A stretch of DNA of 64,000 bases. It comes from Gracilibacillus orientalis (lineage in GTDB: Bacteria; Bacillota; Bacilli; Bacillales; Amphibacillaceae). The position numbers were made by a program, and so were the translations under genes. The stretch spans positions 186,001-250,000 of the forward strand of contig NZ_FOTR01000006.1 in NCBI RefSeq assembly GCF_900114645.1, read 5' to 3'. The notes beneath the pieces are model-generated. The model had not been told where the DNA came from, made no database searches, and worked only from the letters and a program-made list of their open reading frames with translations. Within the stretch, counting starts at the first letter, position 1, and the number at the start of each line of letters is the position of its first letter. Shown here in pieces: positions 1 to 11,790 of this stretch.

Positions 1-45
1 CGGTTGACCAAAAGGTTTTTTGGATGTATTATTGTCGTCAATCAG

Positions 46-60
46 ATATTTCTGAAAATT
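46..60 (+). promoter_or_regulatory. CodY-binding box upstream of the ilv-leu operon
   Basis: The 15-mer ATATTTCTGAAAATT matches the CodY consensus AATTTTCWGAAAATT at 13 of 15 positions. It lies just upstream of the proposed promoter, which fits the known CodY repression of ilv-leu operons in Bacillus when branched-chain amino acids and GTP are plentiful. The match is visible in the sequence; binding is inferred. Confidence 0.75.
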
Positions 61-83
61 AAAGATTTTTAAAAAAATACCTG

Positions 84-112
84 TAGACAGGATAGAATCA
101 ATCGTATAGTAT
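84..112 (+). promoter_or_regulatory. Probable SigA promoter of the ilv-leu operon
   Basis: TAGACA (84-89), a 17-base spacer and TAGTAT (107-112) form a plausible SigA promoter. It sits between the CodY box and the T-box leader, so the leader RNA would start near position 119. The -10 is weak, so the exact hexamers are uncertain. Confidence 0.5.
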
Positions 113-134
113 AAATTATAAGAAGATAATATAT

Positions 135-441
135 AAAACGTTGACGGGAACAAAGGATTGGGATCATGTATTAAAAGAGAGCCGAGGATGGTGGAAAATC
201 GGCAATACACCCTATTCCGAATACTCATCCCTGAGTGCTATGTTGAACTGACTTTCTTAGTAAGCATAGCCAGGTGTTCATACACCTGTTACCAAAATGA
301 AGCTATCTATGAATGTAGCTTCATAAGGCAATATTTGTAAAAATATTGCGAATCAGGGTGGTACCGTGAAAAGAAAGGCCTTTTCTCCCTTGTTATTTGC
401 TATTTTATTAGCAAAAACAAGTTTGAAATGGCCTTTTTTCT
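135..441 (+). promoter_or_regulatory. Leucine-type T-box leader with terminator, upstream of ilvB
   Basis: The T-box sequence AGGGTGGTACCGTG is at 355-368. It is followed by a terminator stem pairing AAAGGCC (374-380) with GGCCTTT (430-436) and a T-run. Stem I carries the usual AG-bulge/loop features around 176-203. The likely specifier codon is CTC (224-226) in the context ATA-CTC-ATCC. Uncharged tRNA-Leu would stabilise the antiterminator and allow transcription of ilvBHC-leuABCD. A 60-codon frame at 158-340 lies inside this leader and is not regarded as a gene. Confidence 0.93.
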
Positions 442-513
442 ATATATAGAAAGAAAATGAAATTATTATACAATATTTGAGTTTTCACATTCTAACATTT
501 AGGAGGGATTATA

Positions 514-2247
514 ATGGAAAGAACACAAAAACAAGTACAATCAGCTACAGAATACAATGAGCCAAAAACAGGTGCTGATCTACTTGTCGAATCGTTAATT
601 AACGAAGGTGTCGACACATTATTCGGCTACCCTGGTGGAGCAGCTTTACCTATTTTCGACGCTCTTTACAAAGCCCAAGATGCTTTCGATCAAATCCTGG
701 CTCGACATGAACAAGGGTCCATTCATGCAGCAGAAGGTTATGCAAGAGTTTCCGGAAAGCCTGGTATTGTTGTGGCAACATCAGGTCCTGGTGCGACAAA
801 CTTAGTAACTGGTATTGCTGACGCGATGATTGATTCCTTACCTATGGTTATCATTACAGGTCAAGTTGCACAAGGTGTGATTGGAACGGATGCATTTCAA
901 GAAGTAGATGTTATGGGTGTTACTACACCAATTACAAAGCATAATTATCAAGTTCGCGACGTTAAAGATTTGCCTCGAATCGTCAAAGAAGCTTTTCATA
1001 TTGCAACAACAGGACGTCCTGGTCCAGTATTAATTGATATGCCAAAAGACATTTCTGGTGAAGTGATAGAAGCAGAATTCACACCAAATGTTGAATTGGA
1101 TCTACCAGGGTACCAGCCAACAACCAAACCTAATCCTTTGCAAACGAAAAAGCTTGCTGAAGCAATTGGAAAGGCAAAAAAACCAGTTCTTTTAACAGGT
1201 GCAGGTATCCTGTTTGCAAAAGCTTCAGAAGAAGTACAAGAATTTGCTGAAAAATATTCAATACCTGTTGCCTCTACCCTGCTAGGATTAGGAGCATTCC
1301 CTGGTGACCACCCGTTATTTATGGGAATGGCAGGTATGCACGGAACATATGCATCCAATACCGCTTTGTATGAATGTGACTTATTAATCAATATTGGAGC
1401 AAGGTTTGACGACCGTTTAACTGGTAAATTAACGTCCTTTGCGCCGAATGCCACTGTAGCTCACATTGATATTGATCCTGCAGAGATTGGTAAAAATGTC
1501 GCTACTGATATACCAATTGTTGGAGATGCTAAGGCAGCATTAAAGAAACTATTATCACATGATATCAAACACCCTGAACATGATGAATGGCTGGTTGGCA
1601 TTCACGAAAACAAAGAAAATTATCCGTTATGGTTCAATAATCCTGACCAGGAAATGATCGGCCAATGGGTTATTAAAAAAATTCACGAAGCAACCAAAGG
1701 AAATGCTATTGTGACAACGGATGTTGGGCAACATCAAATGTGGACCGCACAATATTATACCTTTACAAAACCTGACAAATGGGTTTCATCAGGTGGATTG
1801 GGAACAATGGGCTTCGGTTTCCCTTCAGCAATCGGTGCACAACTTGCGAAGCCGGATGAAACAGTTGTAGCAATCGTTGGTGATGGTGGTTTCCAAATGA
1901 CGCTGCAGGAACTATCCATCCTGCAAGAAAAAGGCTTGCCAGTTAAAGTAATCATTGTAAACAATCAAGCATTGGGAATGGTTAGACAATGGCAGGAAAA
2001 ATTCTATTCGGAACGTTACTCACAATCAATCTTTAATATTCAGCCAGATTTTGTTAAATTGGCAGAATCCTATAATGTTAAAGGAATGAAATTAACAACA
2101 CAAGATGAGTTTATCAAAGCTCTACCTGAGATCTTTGATTATGAGGGTCCAGTAGTAGTAGATGCTCGCGTACTACAACAGGAAAATGTATTCCCGATGA
2201 TAGCACCCGGTACAGGATTAAATGACATGATTGGGGTGAAACCATGA
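514..2247 (+). CDS. ilvB: Acetolactate synthase large (catalytic) subunit
   Basis: The 577-residue product makes 2-acetolactate from two pyruvates, or 2-aceto-2-hydroxybutyrate from pyruvate and 2-oxobutyrate, the first common step of valine, leucine and isoleucine synthesis. It has the ThDP-enzyme order: an N-terminal pyrimidine-binding domain ([13 protein letters not shown] near residue 37, catalytic Glu in ARHEQGS), a central FAD-binding domain, and a C-terminal diphosphate-binding domain with [11 protein letters not shown] ending in NNQALGM from about residue 455. AGGAGGG sits 6 bases before the ATG. It is the first gene of the operon behind the T-box and its stop overlaps the ilvH start, which suits a two-subunit enzyme. 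Length is typical. Confidence 0.97.
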   Translation: MERTQKQVQSATEYNEPKTGADLLVESLINEGVDTLFGYPGGAALPIFDALYKAQDAFDQILARHEQGSIHAAEGYARVSGKPGIVVATSGPGATNLVTGIADAMIDSLPMVIITGQVAQGVIGTDAFQEVDVMGVTTPITKHNYQVRDVKDLPRIVKEAFHIATTGRPGPVLIDMPKDISGEVIEAEFTPNVELDLPGYQPTTKPNPLQTKKLAEAIGKAKKPVLLTGAGILFAKASEEVQEFAEKYSIPVASTLLGLGAFPGDHPLFMGMAGMHGTYASNTALYECDLLINIGARFDDRLTGKLTSFAPNATVAHIDIDPAEIGKNVATDIPIVGDAKAALKKLLSHDIKHPEHDEWLVGIHENKENYPLWFNNPDQEMIGQWVIKKIHEATKGNAIVTTDVGQHQMWTAQYYTFTKPDKWVSSGGLGTMGFGFPSAIGAQLAKPDETVVAIVGDGGFQMTLQELSILQEKGLPVKVIIVNNQALGMVRQWQEKFYSERYSQSIFNIQPDFVKLAESYNVKGMKLTTQDEFIKALPEIFDYEGPVVVDARVLQQENVFPMIAPGTGLNDMIGVKP

Positions 2248-2762
2248 AACGAATTATAACCGCAACGGTTAGAAATCGCAGTGGTGTATTAAACCGGATA
2301 ACAAGTCTCTTACAAAGGCGTCAATTCAACATCGAAAGTATCTCTGTCGGCAGAACCGAAACAGAAGGTATGAGTAAAATGACATTTGTTGTCGATGTCG
2401 AAGACTCACAAAAGTTAGAACAAGTTACCAAGCAGCTAAATAAGCAAATAGATGTTATAAAAGTTTCAGACATTACGGATAAAGCTATCGTAGCACGTGA
2501 ACTTGCCCTGATTAAAATTGTAAGTAACAGCCAATTACGGGCAGAGATTCAAGGAATCATTGAACCGTTTCGTGCTTCGATTATCGATGTAAGTAAAGAT
2601 AGTTTATCCATCCAAGTTACTGGTAAACCAGATAAAGTCGAAGCATTAATTGAACTGCTCAGACCATATGGCATTAAAGAATTAGCACGCACAGGCGTAA
2701 CAGCTTTTGCTCGTGGACAGCAACCCCATACAGATAGCAGTTTTCAATCACTATTAGGTTAA
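2244..2762 (+). CDS. ilvH: Acetolactate synthase small (regulatory) subunit
   Basis: This 172-residue protein starts in an ATGA overlap with the ilvB stop, so translation is probably coupled. An N-terminal ACT domain (about residues 3-75, beginning [17 protein letters not shown]) binds valine and mediates feedback inhibition; the C-terminal half is the conserved ALS small-subunit domain that activates the large subunit. Length is normal for a Bacillus IlvH (also called IlvN). About 50 bases separate it from ilvC and no terminator is visible there. Confidence 0.96.
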   Translation: MKRIITATVRNRSGVLNRITSLLQRRQFNIESISVGRTETEGMSKMTFVVDVEDSQKLEQVTKQLNKQIDVIKVSDITDKAIVARELALIKIVSNSQLRAEIQGIIEPFRASIIDVSKDSLSIQVTGKPDKVEALIELLRPYGIKELARTGVTAFARGQQPHTDSSFQSLLG

Positions 2763-2806
2763 TAATAATAACATTATTATAAATAAAATTAATTGAGAGG
2801 ATGTAG

Positions 2807-5354
<2,548 letters not shown>

Positions 5355-5378
5355 ATCGGGATGTAGGAGGTCAATGAA

Positions 5379-6443
5379 TTGACAGGTAAAATCGTACTGC
5401 TTCCGGGTGATGGAATTGGAGCAGAAGTTATCTATGCTGCCAAAGACGTCCTAGAAGCAATCACCAAAAAATATAATAAACCTTTTGAATTTTCTTCATA
5501 CGACATCGGTGGAGTTGCCATTGATAATCATAATACTCCCCTTCCTGATGAAACGGTTAAAGCTTGTAAAAATGCAGATGCTGTTTTATTAGGTGCTGTT
5601 GGTGGTCCAAAGTGGGATAATAATCCCTCTGATTTACGACCTGAACGTGGTTTGCTAGGCATTCGCAAAGCGCTTGATTTATATGCAAACCTCCGCCCTG
5701 TTAAAGGCTTTAAGAAACTTTTACATGCATCTCCTTTAAAAGAAGAAATCATACAAGGCAGTGACTTACTAATTGTCCGCGAACTGACTGGTGGTTTATA
5801 TTTTGGCCAGCCTAGTGAACGCTTTGATAATGGTAATGCTGTTGTTGATACATTAGCATATACGAGAAAAGAGATGGAACGCATTATCGATAAAGCCTTT
5901 CAAAGTGCGGAGTTACGCAATAAACAGCTAACCTCCGTTGATAAAGCTAACGTGTTAGAGTCTAGTAAACTATGGAGAGAAATTGTTGAAGAGAAAAAGG
6001 CTGACTATCCAAATGTCACTGTTGATCATGTGTTAGTAGATGCTGCGGCAATGAAACTAATCACAAATCCAACACAATTTGATGTTATTGTTACAGAGAA
6101 TATGTTTGGTGATATTTTAAGTGATGAAGCTTCTGTTCTAACTGGATCACTTGGGATGCTCCCTTCTGCCAGCTTAGCAGAAGATGGTGTTGGTTTATAT
6201 GAACCTGCACATGGCTCTGCACCTGATATCGCTGGTAAAGGTATAGCCAATCCAATTGCAATGATCCTCTCTGCTGCCATGATGCTTCGCTATTCTTTTA
6301 ATATGAATGAAGAAGCACAAGCAATTGAAGATGCAGTAGAAAAAATAGTAAATCAAAACTATTACACCGCAGATTTAAAAAATGACAATGGAGAACTAGT
6401 CAACACAACCGAAATGACACAACTAATCGTAGATGCGATCTAA
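5379..6443 (+). CDS. leuB: 3-isopropylmalate dehydrogenase
   Basis: The 354-residue NAD-dependent beta-decarboxylating dehydrogenase oxidises 3-isopropylmalate. Landmarks are LLPGDGIGAEV at the N terminus, the substrate loop RPERGLLGIRK, TENMFGDILSDEAS and the NAD-binding EPAHGSAPDIAGK. The start is TTG at 5379, eight bases after AGGAGG; the nearby ATG at 5374 runs straight into a stop. A weak start codon behind a strong ribosome site may tune output. It is 24 bases after leuA. Confidence 0.95.
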   Translation: MTGKIVLLPGDGIGAEVIYAAKDVLEAITKKYNKPFEFSSYDIGGVAIDNHNTPLPDETVKACKNADAVLLGAVGGPKWDNNPSDLRPERGLLGIRKALDLYANLRPVKGFKKLLHASPLKEEIIQGSDLLIVRELTGGLYFGQPSERFDNGNAVVDTLAYTRKEMERIIDKAFQSAELRNKQLTSVDKANVLESSKLWREIVEEKKADYPNVTVDHVLVDAAAMKLITNPTQFDVIVTENMFGDILSDEASVLTGSLGMLPSASLAEDGVGLYEPAHGSAPDIAGKGIANPIAMILSAAMMLRYSFNMNEEAQAIEDAVEKIVNQNYYTADLKNDNGELVNTTEMTQLIVDAI

Positions 6444-6461
6444 AATAAGAAGGAAAAATTT

Positions 6462-6500
6462 CGGCGTAACCTATTCCAAATAGAAAAACGCCGATCTTTT
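6462..6500 (+). terminator. Hairpin in the leuB-leuC gap (partial terminator or processing site)
   Basis: CGGCGT (6462-6467) can pair with ACGCCG (6488-6493) across a 20-base loop, followed by ATCTTTTTCT. It lies in the only sizeable gap (107 bases) inside the ilv-leu operon. The stem is short, so it may be a leaky terminator or an RNA-processing/stability element rather than a full stop. Confidence 0.4.
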
Positions 6501-6550
6501 TCTAAGCGAAACTTTAGCAATAATTAACACAAACGTAAGGAGTGAAATAA

Positions 6551-7969
6551 ATGAGAAAATCAAAGACTATTATTGAGAAGATTTGGGAAAAACACGTCGT
6601 TCATGATGAAACAGGAAAACCTGATCTTTTATATATTGACTTGCACTTAGTCCATGAGGTTACTTCCCCTCAAGCATTTGAAGGACTTAGGATTAACAAT
6701 CGAAAAGTACGTCAACCTGATCGTACATTTGCAACTATGGATCACAACGTGCCAACGATACACCGTAATGTTATCAAAGATGAAGTATCCAAAACACAAA
6801 TGGAAAAATTAAAAACAAACTGTGATGAGTTCGGTGTACCTTTAGCAGATATCCACCACCCAGACCAAGGTATCGTGCACGTAATCGGGCCAGAATTAGG
6901 ATTGACACAACCTGGTAAGACAATTGTTTGTGGGGATAGCCACACCTCTACTCACGGAGCATTTGGTGCATTAGCGTTCGGTATAGGTACCAGTGAAGTG
7001 GAACACGTATTAGCTACCCAAACAATCTGGCAGCAAAAACCGAAAACATTAAATGTAAAAATTAACGGCAATTTAGGTACAGGTGTTACTGCCAAAGACT
7101 TAATTTTAGCAATTATAGGCAAATTTGGTGTTAAATTCGGAACCGGATATGTTATTGAATATACTGGCGAAGCCGTTCGAAACCTATCAATGGAAGGTCG
7201 AATGACAATATGTAACATGTCAATTGAAGCTGGTGCCCGTGCCGGATTAATCAGTCCAGATGACACTACCGTGGAATTTTTACGCGGAAAACGTCATGTA
7301 CCAGATGGTGAAGCTTTTGATCAGATTGCTGAAGAATGGAAAGCATTAGCGACTGACGAAGGTGCTGCTTATGATGAACAGGTTGAAATCGATGCAGACG
7401 AAATCGAACCACAGGTCACCTGGGGAACAAACCCTGGAATGTGTATTCCAGTGAGTGGAAATGTTCCAACAATGGATAATACGAATAATGAAAATGACCG
7501 CGAGGAAATTAAACGTGCATTAGAATACATGGGACTTGAAGGCGGCGAACCTATCTCTTCTGTCGAAATAGAACATGTATTTATCGGATCATGCACCAAC
7601 TCTCGCCTTGCAGACTTGAAAAGAGCATCCGAAATTGTGAAAGGACAAAAAGTTAACACTAATGTTAATGCTATTGTTGTACCTGGCTCACACAGTGTCA
7701 AAGTCGAAGCCGAAAAAGAAGGTATTGACGTTATCTTTAAAGAAGCTGGTTTTGAATGGCGTGACGCTGGTTGCAGTATGTGTCTGGCAATGAACGATGA
7801 CTTTGTTCCAGAAGGTGAACGTTGTGCTTCAACTTCTAACCGCAACTTTGAAGGTCGTCAAGGTACTGGTGCTCGTACACACTTAGTGAGTCCGGAAATG
7901 GCTGCTGCTGCTGCAATCAAAGGACACTTTGTTGATGTTCGTCATTTAGGTGTTCCAACACCAAGCTAA
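6551..7969 (+). CDS. leuC: 3-isopropylmalate dehydratase large subunit
   Basis: The 472-residue aconitase-family subunit isomerises 2- to 3-isopropylmalate with LeuD. The three Fe-S cluster ligands are all present: Cys in FIGSCTNSR and the pair in [24 protein letters not shown] is the family substrate loop. AAGGAG precedes the ATG. Length is typical for Bacillus LeuC. Confidence 0.97.
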   Translation: MRKSKTIIEKIWEKHVVHDETGKPDLLYIDLHLVHEVTSPQAFEGLRINNRKVRQPDRTFATMDHNVPTIHRNVIKDEVSKTQMEKLKTNCDEFGVPLADIHHPDQGIVHVIGPELGLTQPGKTIVCGDSHTSTHGAFGALAFGIGTSEVEHVLATQTIWQQKPKTLNVKINGNLGTGVTAKDLILAIIGKFGVKFGTGYVIEYTGEAVRNLSMEGRMTICNMSIEAGARAGLISPDDTTVEFLRGKRHVPDGEAFDQIAEEWKALATDEGAAYDEQVEIDADEIEPQVTWGTNPGMCIPVSGNVPTMDNTNNENDREEIKRALEYMGLEGGEPISSVEIEHVFIGSCTNSRLADLKRASEIVKGQKVNTNVNAIVVPGSHSVKVEAEKEGIDVIFKEAGFEWRDAGCSMCLAMNDDFVPEGERCASTSNRNFEGRQGTGARTHLVSPEMAAAAAIKGHFVDVRHLGVPTPS

Positions 7970-7991
7970 GTTTAAAAGGAGGTCACGATAA

Positions 7992-8576
7992 ATGGAACCA
8001 ATTCGTAAACATGAGGGGCTAGTTTATCCTTTAAATCGTGCGAATGTAGATACAGATCAAATCATTCCCAAACAATTTTTGAAACGTATTTCACGCCAAG
8101 GTTTTGGTCAATTCGTTTTTTATAACTGGCGTTTTGATTCAAAAGGTGCATTGCGTGAAAATTTCTCTTTAAATCAACCGAAGTATGAAGGGACATCTAT
8201 CTTAGTTGCTGGTGAAAACTTCGGTTGCGGATCTTCTCGGGAGCATGCTCCATGGGCATTACAAGATTATGGTTTTAGAGTAATCATTGCCCCAAGTTAT
8301 GCTGATATTTTTTATAATAATTGTACGAAAAACGGTATTCTTCCTGTTAAATTAACGGCAGAAGAAGTACAGACAATAGTTGAAAATGCTGAATCAGATC
8401 AATATTATTTAACCGTTGACCTAGAAGCAAAGAAACTTTATGACAATCATGGTTTTGAAGCGTCTTTTGATTTAGATGATTATAAACGAGAAATGCTTCT
8501 AAACGGTTGGGATGAAATTGCTGTTACCTTAACACATGCTGATAAAATTACCGAGTTTGAAAAAGCCCGTAGCTAA
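7992..8576 (+). CDS. leuD: 3-isopropylmalate dehydratase small subunit
   Basis: LeuD (194 residues) is the swivel-domain partner of LeuC. The motif GENFGCGSSREHAPWAL and the N-terminal VDTDQIIPKQFL are diagnostic. AAAGGAGG precedes the ATG by about nine bases. It is the last gene of the operon; the transcript would run through a dispersed repeat (8585-8750) before a clear terminator at 8783-8816. Confidence 0.96.
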   Translation: MEPIRKHEGLVYPLNRANVDTDQIIPKQFLKRISRQGFGQFVFYNWRFDSKGALRENFSLNQPKYEGTSILVAGENFGCGSSREHAPWALQDYGFRVIIAPSYADIFYNNCTKNGILPVKLTAEEVQTIVENAESDQYYLTVDLEAKKLYDNHGFEASFDLDDYKREMLLNGWDEIAVTLTHADKITEFEKARS

Positions 8577-8584
8577 AAAGAAAA

Positions 8585-8750
8585 GTGCAGAACGCCCGTA
8601 TAGAAATGTAGCGACTTCGGAATCCACTGAGATAAAGGAATCAAGGTGAACATGCGAACCCAAGATGACTTTCGCCCAAGGGCATAAGGTGCCTCTGGTT
8701 TCACCAATCATCAAGTCTTCCTTATCGTAGGGCACTTTCGGGTAGACATC
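8585..8750. repeat. Dispersed non-coding repeat, family A, copy 1
   Basis: This stretch shares long blocks with 11791-11980 (for example GAGATAAAGGAATCA and TCACCAATC followed by AAGTCTTC, TTATCGTAGG). Shorter relatives are at 33301-33360 and 60541-60625. It has no credible ORF. It lies between leuD and its terminator. The family resembles mobile or structured intergenic repeats I associate with Bacillaceae genomes; no database was searched. Confidence 0.7.
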
Positions 8751-8782
8751 TCCGTTTATACTGTCTTACTGTATGAAAAATG

Positions 8783-8816
8783 CTGATTTCCTTATTATAA
8801 GGAAGTCAGTTTTTTT
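8783..8816 (+). terminator. Terminator of the ilv-leu operon
   Basis: CTGATTTCCTTA pairs (one bulge) with AAGGAAGTCAG around a TTAT loop and is followed by seven T residues. It is the first good rho-independent terminator after leuD. The rest of the gap to 8937 holds only AT-rich sequence. Confidence 0.85.
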
Positions 8817-8937
8817 ATGATTCGTCTACATTTTATATTATCTCCTCGCTTCTCTCCTTTATCCATTTAATTTTCCAAAATCATCTTTAGTGTAATATAA
8901 AGATTCGGACATACTAAGATATAAGGAGGTGTAAAAT

Positions 8938-9639
8938 TTGCTACATCCCATTGACTTACAACAATGTAAACAAGAATTATTAGAGCGACAAATAATAATA
9001 AAACAGCATCTAAAAGATCATTTCGGCTTAGAACAAGCCTTAAATCAAGAATCGACTTCTGAATTATCCAATTACGATAACCATCCAGCTGATACAGGTT
9101 CAGAGTTATTTGAAAGAGAGAAAGATATTGCCCTTAATGAACACGAGGAAAAAGAATTAGCTGATATCAAACACGCATTACAAGCAATTGAAAATGAAAG
9201 CTATGGCAAATGTGAGGTCTGTCATAACGATATACCCGGTGAACGAATGATGGCAATGCCTACCACTACTCGATGTATGACACACGCTGAACGTGATATA
9301 GATAAACAACAACGGCCAATCGAAGAAGACATTCTTCATTCAAATATCGATGAACAGGAATTAGAAGGTGACGATCATACGATGTTTGACGGCGAGGATG
9401 CTTGGCAAAGCGTTGAACAATATGGTTCTTCTGATGGTCCTTCTGACTTTTATGATACTGAAAAAGATTACGATAATATGTACTACCATTCCAAAGAACA
9501 AGTGGGCAGTGTAGAGGAACTGGAAGGATTTTTATTAGCTGGAATGGATGGAAAATATATAGGCGTCAATGAAGCACATGAAAAATATGAAGATTATTTA
9601 GATGAGAATGATATTAAGTCTATTCTATATGATGAGTAA
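8938..9639 (+). CDS. DksA/TraR-type zinc-finger protein, YteA-like
   Basis: The 233-residue protein starts with TTG after ATAAGGAGGTG. Residues 1-70 are a charged helical region with many Glu and Lys; a zinc finger follows near residues 95-118 (KCEVCHNDIP ending in TRCMTHA). The finger reads CxxC then CxxH, so the last ligand may be His rather than Cys. The C-terminal half is very acidic and contains DNHPADTGSELFEREKD-type sequence typical of Bacillus YteA/YocK proteins. YteA relatives are annotated as sporulation-associated; the role is unproven. It is a single gene flanked by terminators. Confidence 0.8.
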   Translation: MLHPIDLQQCKQELLERQIIIKQHLKDHFGLEQALNQESTSELSNYDNHPADTGSELFEREKDIALNEHEEKELADIKHALQAIENESYGKCEVCHNDIPGERMMAMPTTTRCMTHAERDIDKQQRPIEEDILHSNIDEQELEGDDHTMFDGEDAWQSVEQYGSSDGPSDFYDTEKDYDNMYYHSKEQVGSVEELEGFLLAGMDGKYIGVNEAHEKYEDYLDENDIKSILYDE

Positions 9640-9642
9640 AAA

Positions 9643-9690
9643 TTTTTGTAGGGCCTCCTATTGAAACAGGTTGGTCCTACAAAAATCCTT
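9643..9690. terminator. Bidirectional terminator between the YteA-like gene and the HxlR gene
   Basis: TTTTTGTAGG (9643-9652) pairs with CCTACAAAAA (9676-9685). It can serve the plus-strand zinc-finger gene and the convergent minus-strand regulator. Confidence 0.65.
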
Positions 9691-9711
9691 TTACCTCTTG
9701 AAATCCATACA

Positions 9712-10371
9712 TTAGTGGGAAGACTTAAGTTCCTGATCTTGTTGTTTCATATAACTCCTTCCCCATTCTTCTAACATATGCAAAATAGGGAGTAGACTTT
9801 TTCCTTTGTCCGTCAAGGAATATTCTACCTTTGGAGGTACAACAGGATATACTTCTCGGTGGATTAAACCACTTTTCTCCAGTTCCCTCAACTTGTTTGT
9901 TAACATTTTTTGAGTAACGCTAGGAATTAATTTTCTAAGCTCTCCAAAACGTTTCATACCTTGTAATCCTAAATGGCACAAGATAATTAGCTTCCACTTT
10001 CCCTCTATCACAGATAAAGTTAGCGTTTTTTCATAATAAATACCATAATTTCCTTGTAACTCTTGTTTTAGATTTTCCTTACCCCATGTATAAAACAATT
10101 CTAAGATAGGTAGCAAGCTCTTTCCATGATTTGTTAAGGAGTATTCTACCTTTGGTGGGGCAACACGATATACTTTTCGATAAACAATGTTATTACTTTC
10201 TAATTCTCTCAGCTGATTTGTTAACATCTGCTGCGTAATATTAGGAATTAATGCTCGTAATTCCCCAAACCTCTTGGTCCCTTTTAAACCTAAATGGCAT
10301 AAAATAGTTATTTTCCATTTGCCTTCTATAACAGACAATGTTAATTCCTTTTCAGGATAAAAATTTTCCAT
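9712..10371 (-). CDS. Fused tandem-duplicate HxlR-family transcriptional regulator
   Basis: The 219-residue protein contains two complete HxlR winged-helix domains in one chain. Repeat 1 (about residues 5-105) and repeat 2 (about 112-215) both contain [30 protein letters not shown] or KMLTN, LRELE and PPKVEYSLT. Usual HxlR proteins are about 110-120 residues and act as dimers, so this could be a covalent dimer. Each half has one Cys (ILCHLG), relevant because some HxlR relatives sense thiol-reactive aldehydes or quinones. The gene is divergent from hxlAB, as in B. subtilis, where HxlR activates hxlAB in response to formaldehyde. The regulatory role is inferred from this context; the domains are seen directly. 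There is no frameshift or stop between the halves. Confidence 0.9.
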   Translation of the reverse strand: MENFYPEKELTLSVIEGKWKITILCHLGLKGTKRFGELRALIPNITQQMLTNQLRELESNNIVYRKVYRVAPPKVEYSLTNHGKSLLPILELFYTWGKENLKQELQGNYGIYYEKTLTLSVIEGKWKLIILCHLGLQGMKRFGELRKLIPSVTQKMLTNKLRELEKSGLIHREVYPVVPPKVEYSLTDKGKSLLPILHMLEEWGRSYMKQQDQELKSSH

Positions 10372-10430
10372 TTTTCAAGATCCAACCCCATTCTTATCCG
10401 TTAGTCTATTTTATGATACTATATCAAAAA

Positions 10431-10477
10431 TAAGTGCCTACTTACAGAAATGTGATTTAGTCTATATAATTGACTAA
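10431..10477. promoter_or_regulatory. Candidate HxlR operators in the hxlR-hxlA gap
   Basis: The 207-base divergent gap has two palindromes: TAAGTGCCTACTTA (10431-10444) and TTAGTC-N9-GACTAA (10457-10462 and 10472-10477). A further TTAGTCTAT lies at 10401-10409. TATAAT (10465-10470) sits inside the second palindrome, 17 bases after a poor -35 (TTACAG, 10442-10447), as expected for an activator-dependent promoter. Assignment to the tandem HxlR protein is inference. Confidence 0.5.
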
Positions 10478-10578
10478 GTAATGACCGCTTATCCTGATGA
10501 AAATTTAAAGCAGGGATAATAGTGGTAGTAAGTTATTAAAACACTGTAGTTAAATACTTAATAAGGAGACTTGATCAA

Positions 10579-11211
10579 ATGGAATTACAATTAGCGCTAG
10601 ATCTTGTTAACATTCCGGAAGCAAAAGAAGTAATTAAAGAAGTTGAGAATCAGATTGATATTGTAGAAATTGGTACACCTATTGTTAAGATAGAAGGACT
10701 TAAAGCTGTAAGGGAAATAAAAGAAGCCTTCCCTAATTTACAAGTATTAGCTGACTTAAAAACGATGGACGCTGCAGGTTATGAAGTGCTAAAAGCCTCT
10801 GAGGCAAAAGCTGACATTGTTACTATTCTAGGAGTGGCGGAAGATGAATCCATCAAAGGCGCTGTAGAAGAAGCTAAAAAACAAGGAAAGAAAATATTGG
10901 TTGATTTAATCGCTGTGAAGGACATTGAAACAAGAGCAAAAGAGTTGGATGCTCTTGATGTAGATTACATTTGTGTTCATACGGGGTATGATTTGCAGGC
11001 AGTCGGAAAGAACTCTCTTGAAGATCTTCTAAAGATTAAACAAGTTGTGAAAAATGCTAAAACCGCAATTGCCGGTGGTATTAAACTAGAAACACTTCCA
11101 GAGGTTATCAAAGCCCAACCTGATTTAGTTATTGTTGGTGGAGGAATTGCTAATCAAGAAGATAAACAGGCTGTTGCAACAAAAATGCGAGAAATGATTA
11201 AACAAGGATAA
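10579..11211 (+). CDS. hxlA: 3-hexulose-6-phosphate synthase
   Basis: The 210-residue enzyme condenses formaldehyde with ribulose 5-phosphate, the fixation step of the ribulose monophosphate pathway. It is a single orotidine-phosphate-decarboxylase-like TIM barrel: LQLALDLVNI at the N terminus, LADLKTMDAAGYE for catalysis and metal binding, and the phosphate site IVGGGIANQED near the C terminus. AAGGAGA precedes the ATG. hxlB follows after four bases, so the two are co-translated; in non-methylotrophs they detoxify formaldehyde. Confidence 0.96.
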   Translation: MELQLALDLVNIPEAKEVIKEVENQIDIVEIGTPIVKIEGLKAVREIKEAFPNLQVLADLKTMDAAGYEVLKASEAKADIVTILGVAEDESIKGAVEEAKKQGKKILVDLIAVKDIETRAKELDALDVDYICVHTGYDLQAVGKNSLEDLLKIKQVVKNAKTAIAGGIKLETLPEVIKAQPDLVIVGGGIANQEDKQAVATKMREMIKQG

Positions 11212-11215
11212 TTTT

Positions 11216-11773
11216 ATGAATACTACACAATATTTAAAGGAAATTATTGCTGAACTGTCCCACTCAGTAGACCTAATCGACCAGCAGGAAGCGGAGGAAC
11301 TAGTAAACAAAATTTCCGACTCTAATAAGGTATTCGTTGGAGGTGCTGGTAGATCAGGCTTTATGGCTAAATCGTTTGCTATGCGCATGATGCATATGGG
11401 GATTGATGCCTATACAATTGGTGAAACCGTAACACCTAGCTTTGAAAAAGACGATATCTTAATCATTGCCTCTGGATCAGGTGAGACTAAAAGTCTTGTG
11501 ACACTTGCTGAAAAAGCTAAAGATATCGGCGGCAAAATAGCAGTCGTTACTTTATCGCCTGAGTCCACTATTGGAAAGCTTGCTGATTTCATCATTAAGT
11601 TACCAGGAGCACCTAAAGAGCAAACAGATACTGAGTATAAAACAATCCAACCTATGGGATCACTGTTTGAGCAAACTTCCTTACTATTCTATGATGCCGT
11701 TATTTTAAGATTTATGGAAAAAAAAGGTTTAGATACGAATGAAATGTATGGAAAACACGCTAATCTGGAATAG
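11216..11773 (+). CDS. hxlB: 6-phospho-3-hexuloisomerase
   Basis: The 185-residue SIS-domain isomerase converts 3-hexulose 6-phosphate to fructose 6-phosphate, returning fixed formaldehyde to glycolysis. FVGGAGRSGFMAKSFAMR and IIASGSGETKSLV are the sugar-phosphate-binding loops, and the C terminus EMYGKHANLE is conserved in the family. The ribosome site (AAGGATAAT) overlaps the end of hxlA. A terminator follows at 12013-12051 after a dispersed repeat. Confidence 0.96.
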   Translation: MNTTQYLKEIIAELSHSVDLIDQQEAEELVNKISDSNKVFVGGAGRSGFMAKSFAMRMMHMGIDAYTIGETVTPSFEKDDILIIASGSGETKSLVTLAEKAKDIGGKIAVVTLSPESTIGKLADFIIKLPGAPKEQTDTEYKTIQPMGSLFEQTSLLFYDAVILRFMEKKGLDTNEMYGKHANLE

Positions 11774-11790
11774 ATATGTAAGTTAGAAAT

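Noticed and set aside
158-340. 60-codon ORF upstream of ilvB as a leader peptide gene
   Set aside because: It lies fully within the T-box RNA, whose stem I, specifier and T-box sequence explain the region; there is no good ribosome site.
996-1454. 152-codon ORF antisense to ilvB, and similar antisense frames in leuB, leuC, htpG and others
   Set aside because: They are shadows of strongly conserved genes on the other strand, with no start signals or recognisable protein features.
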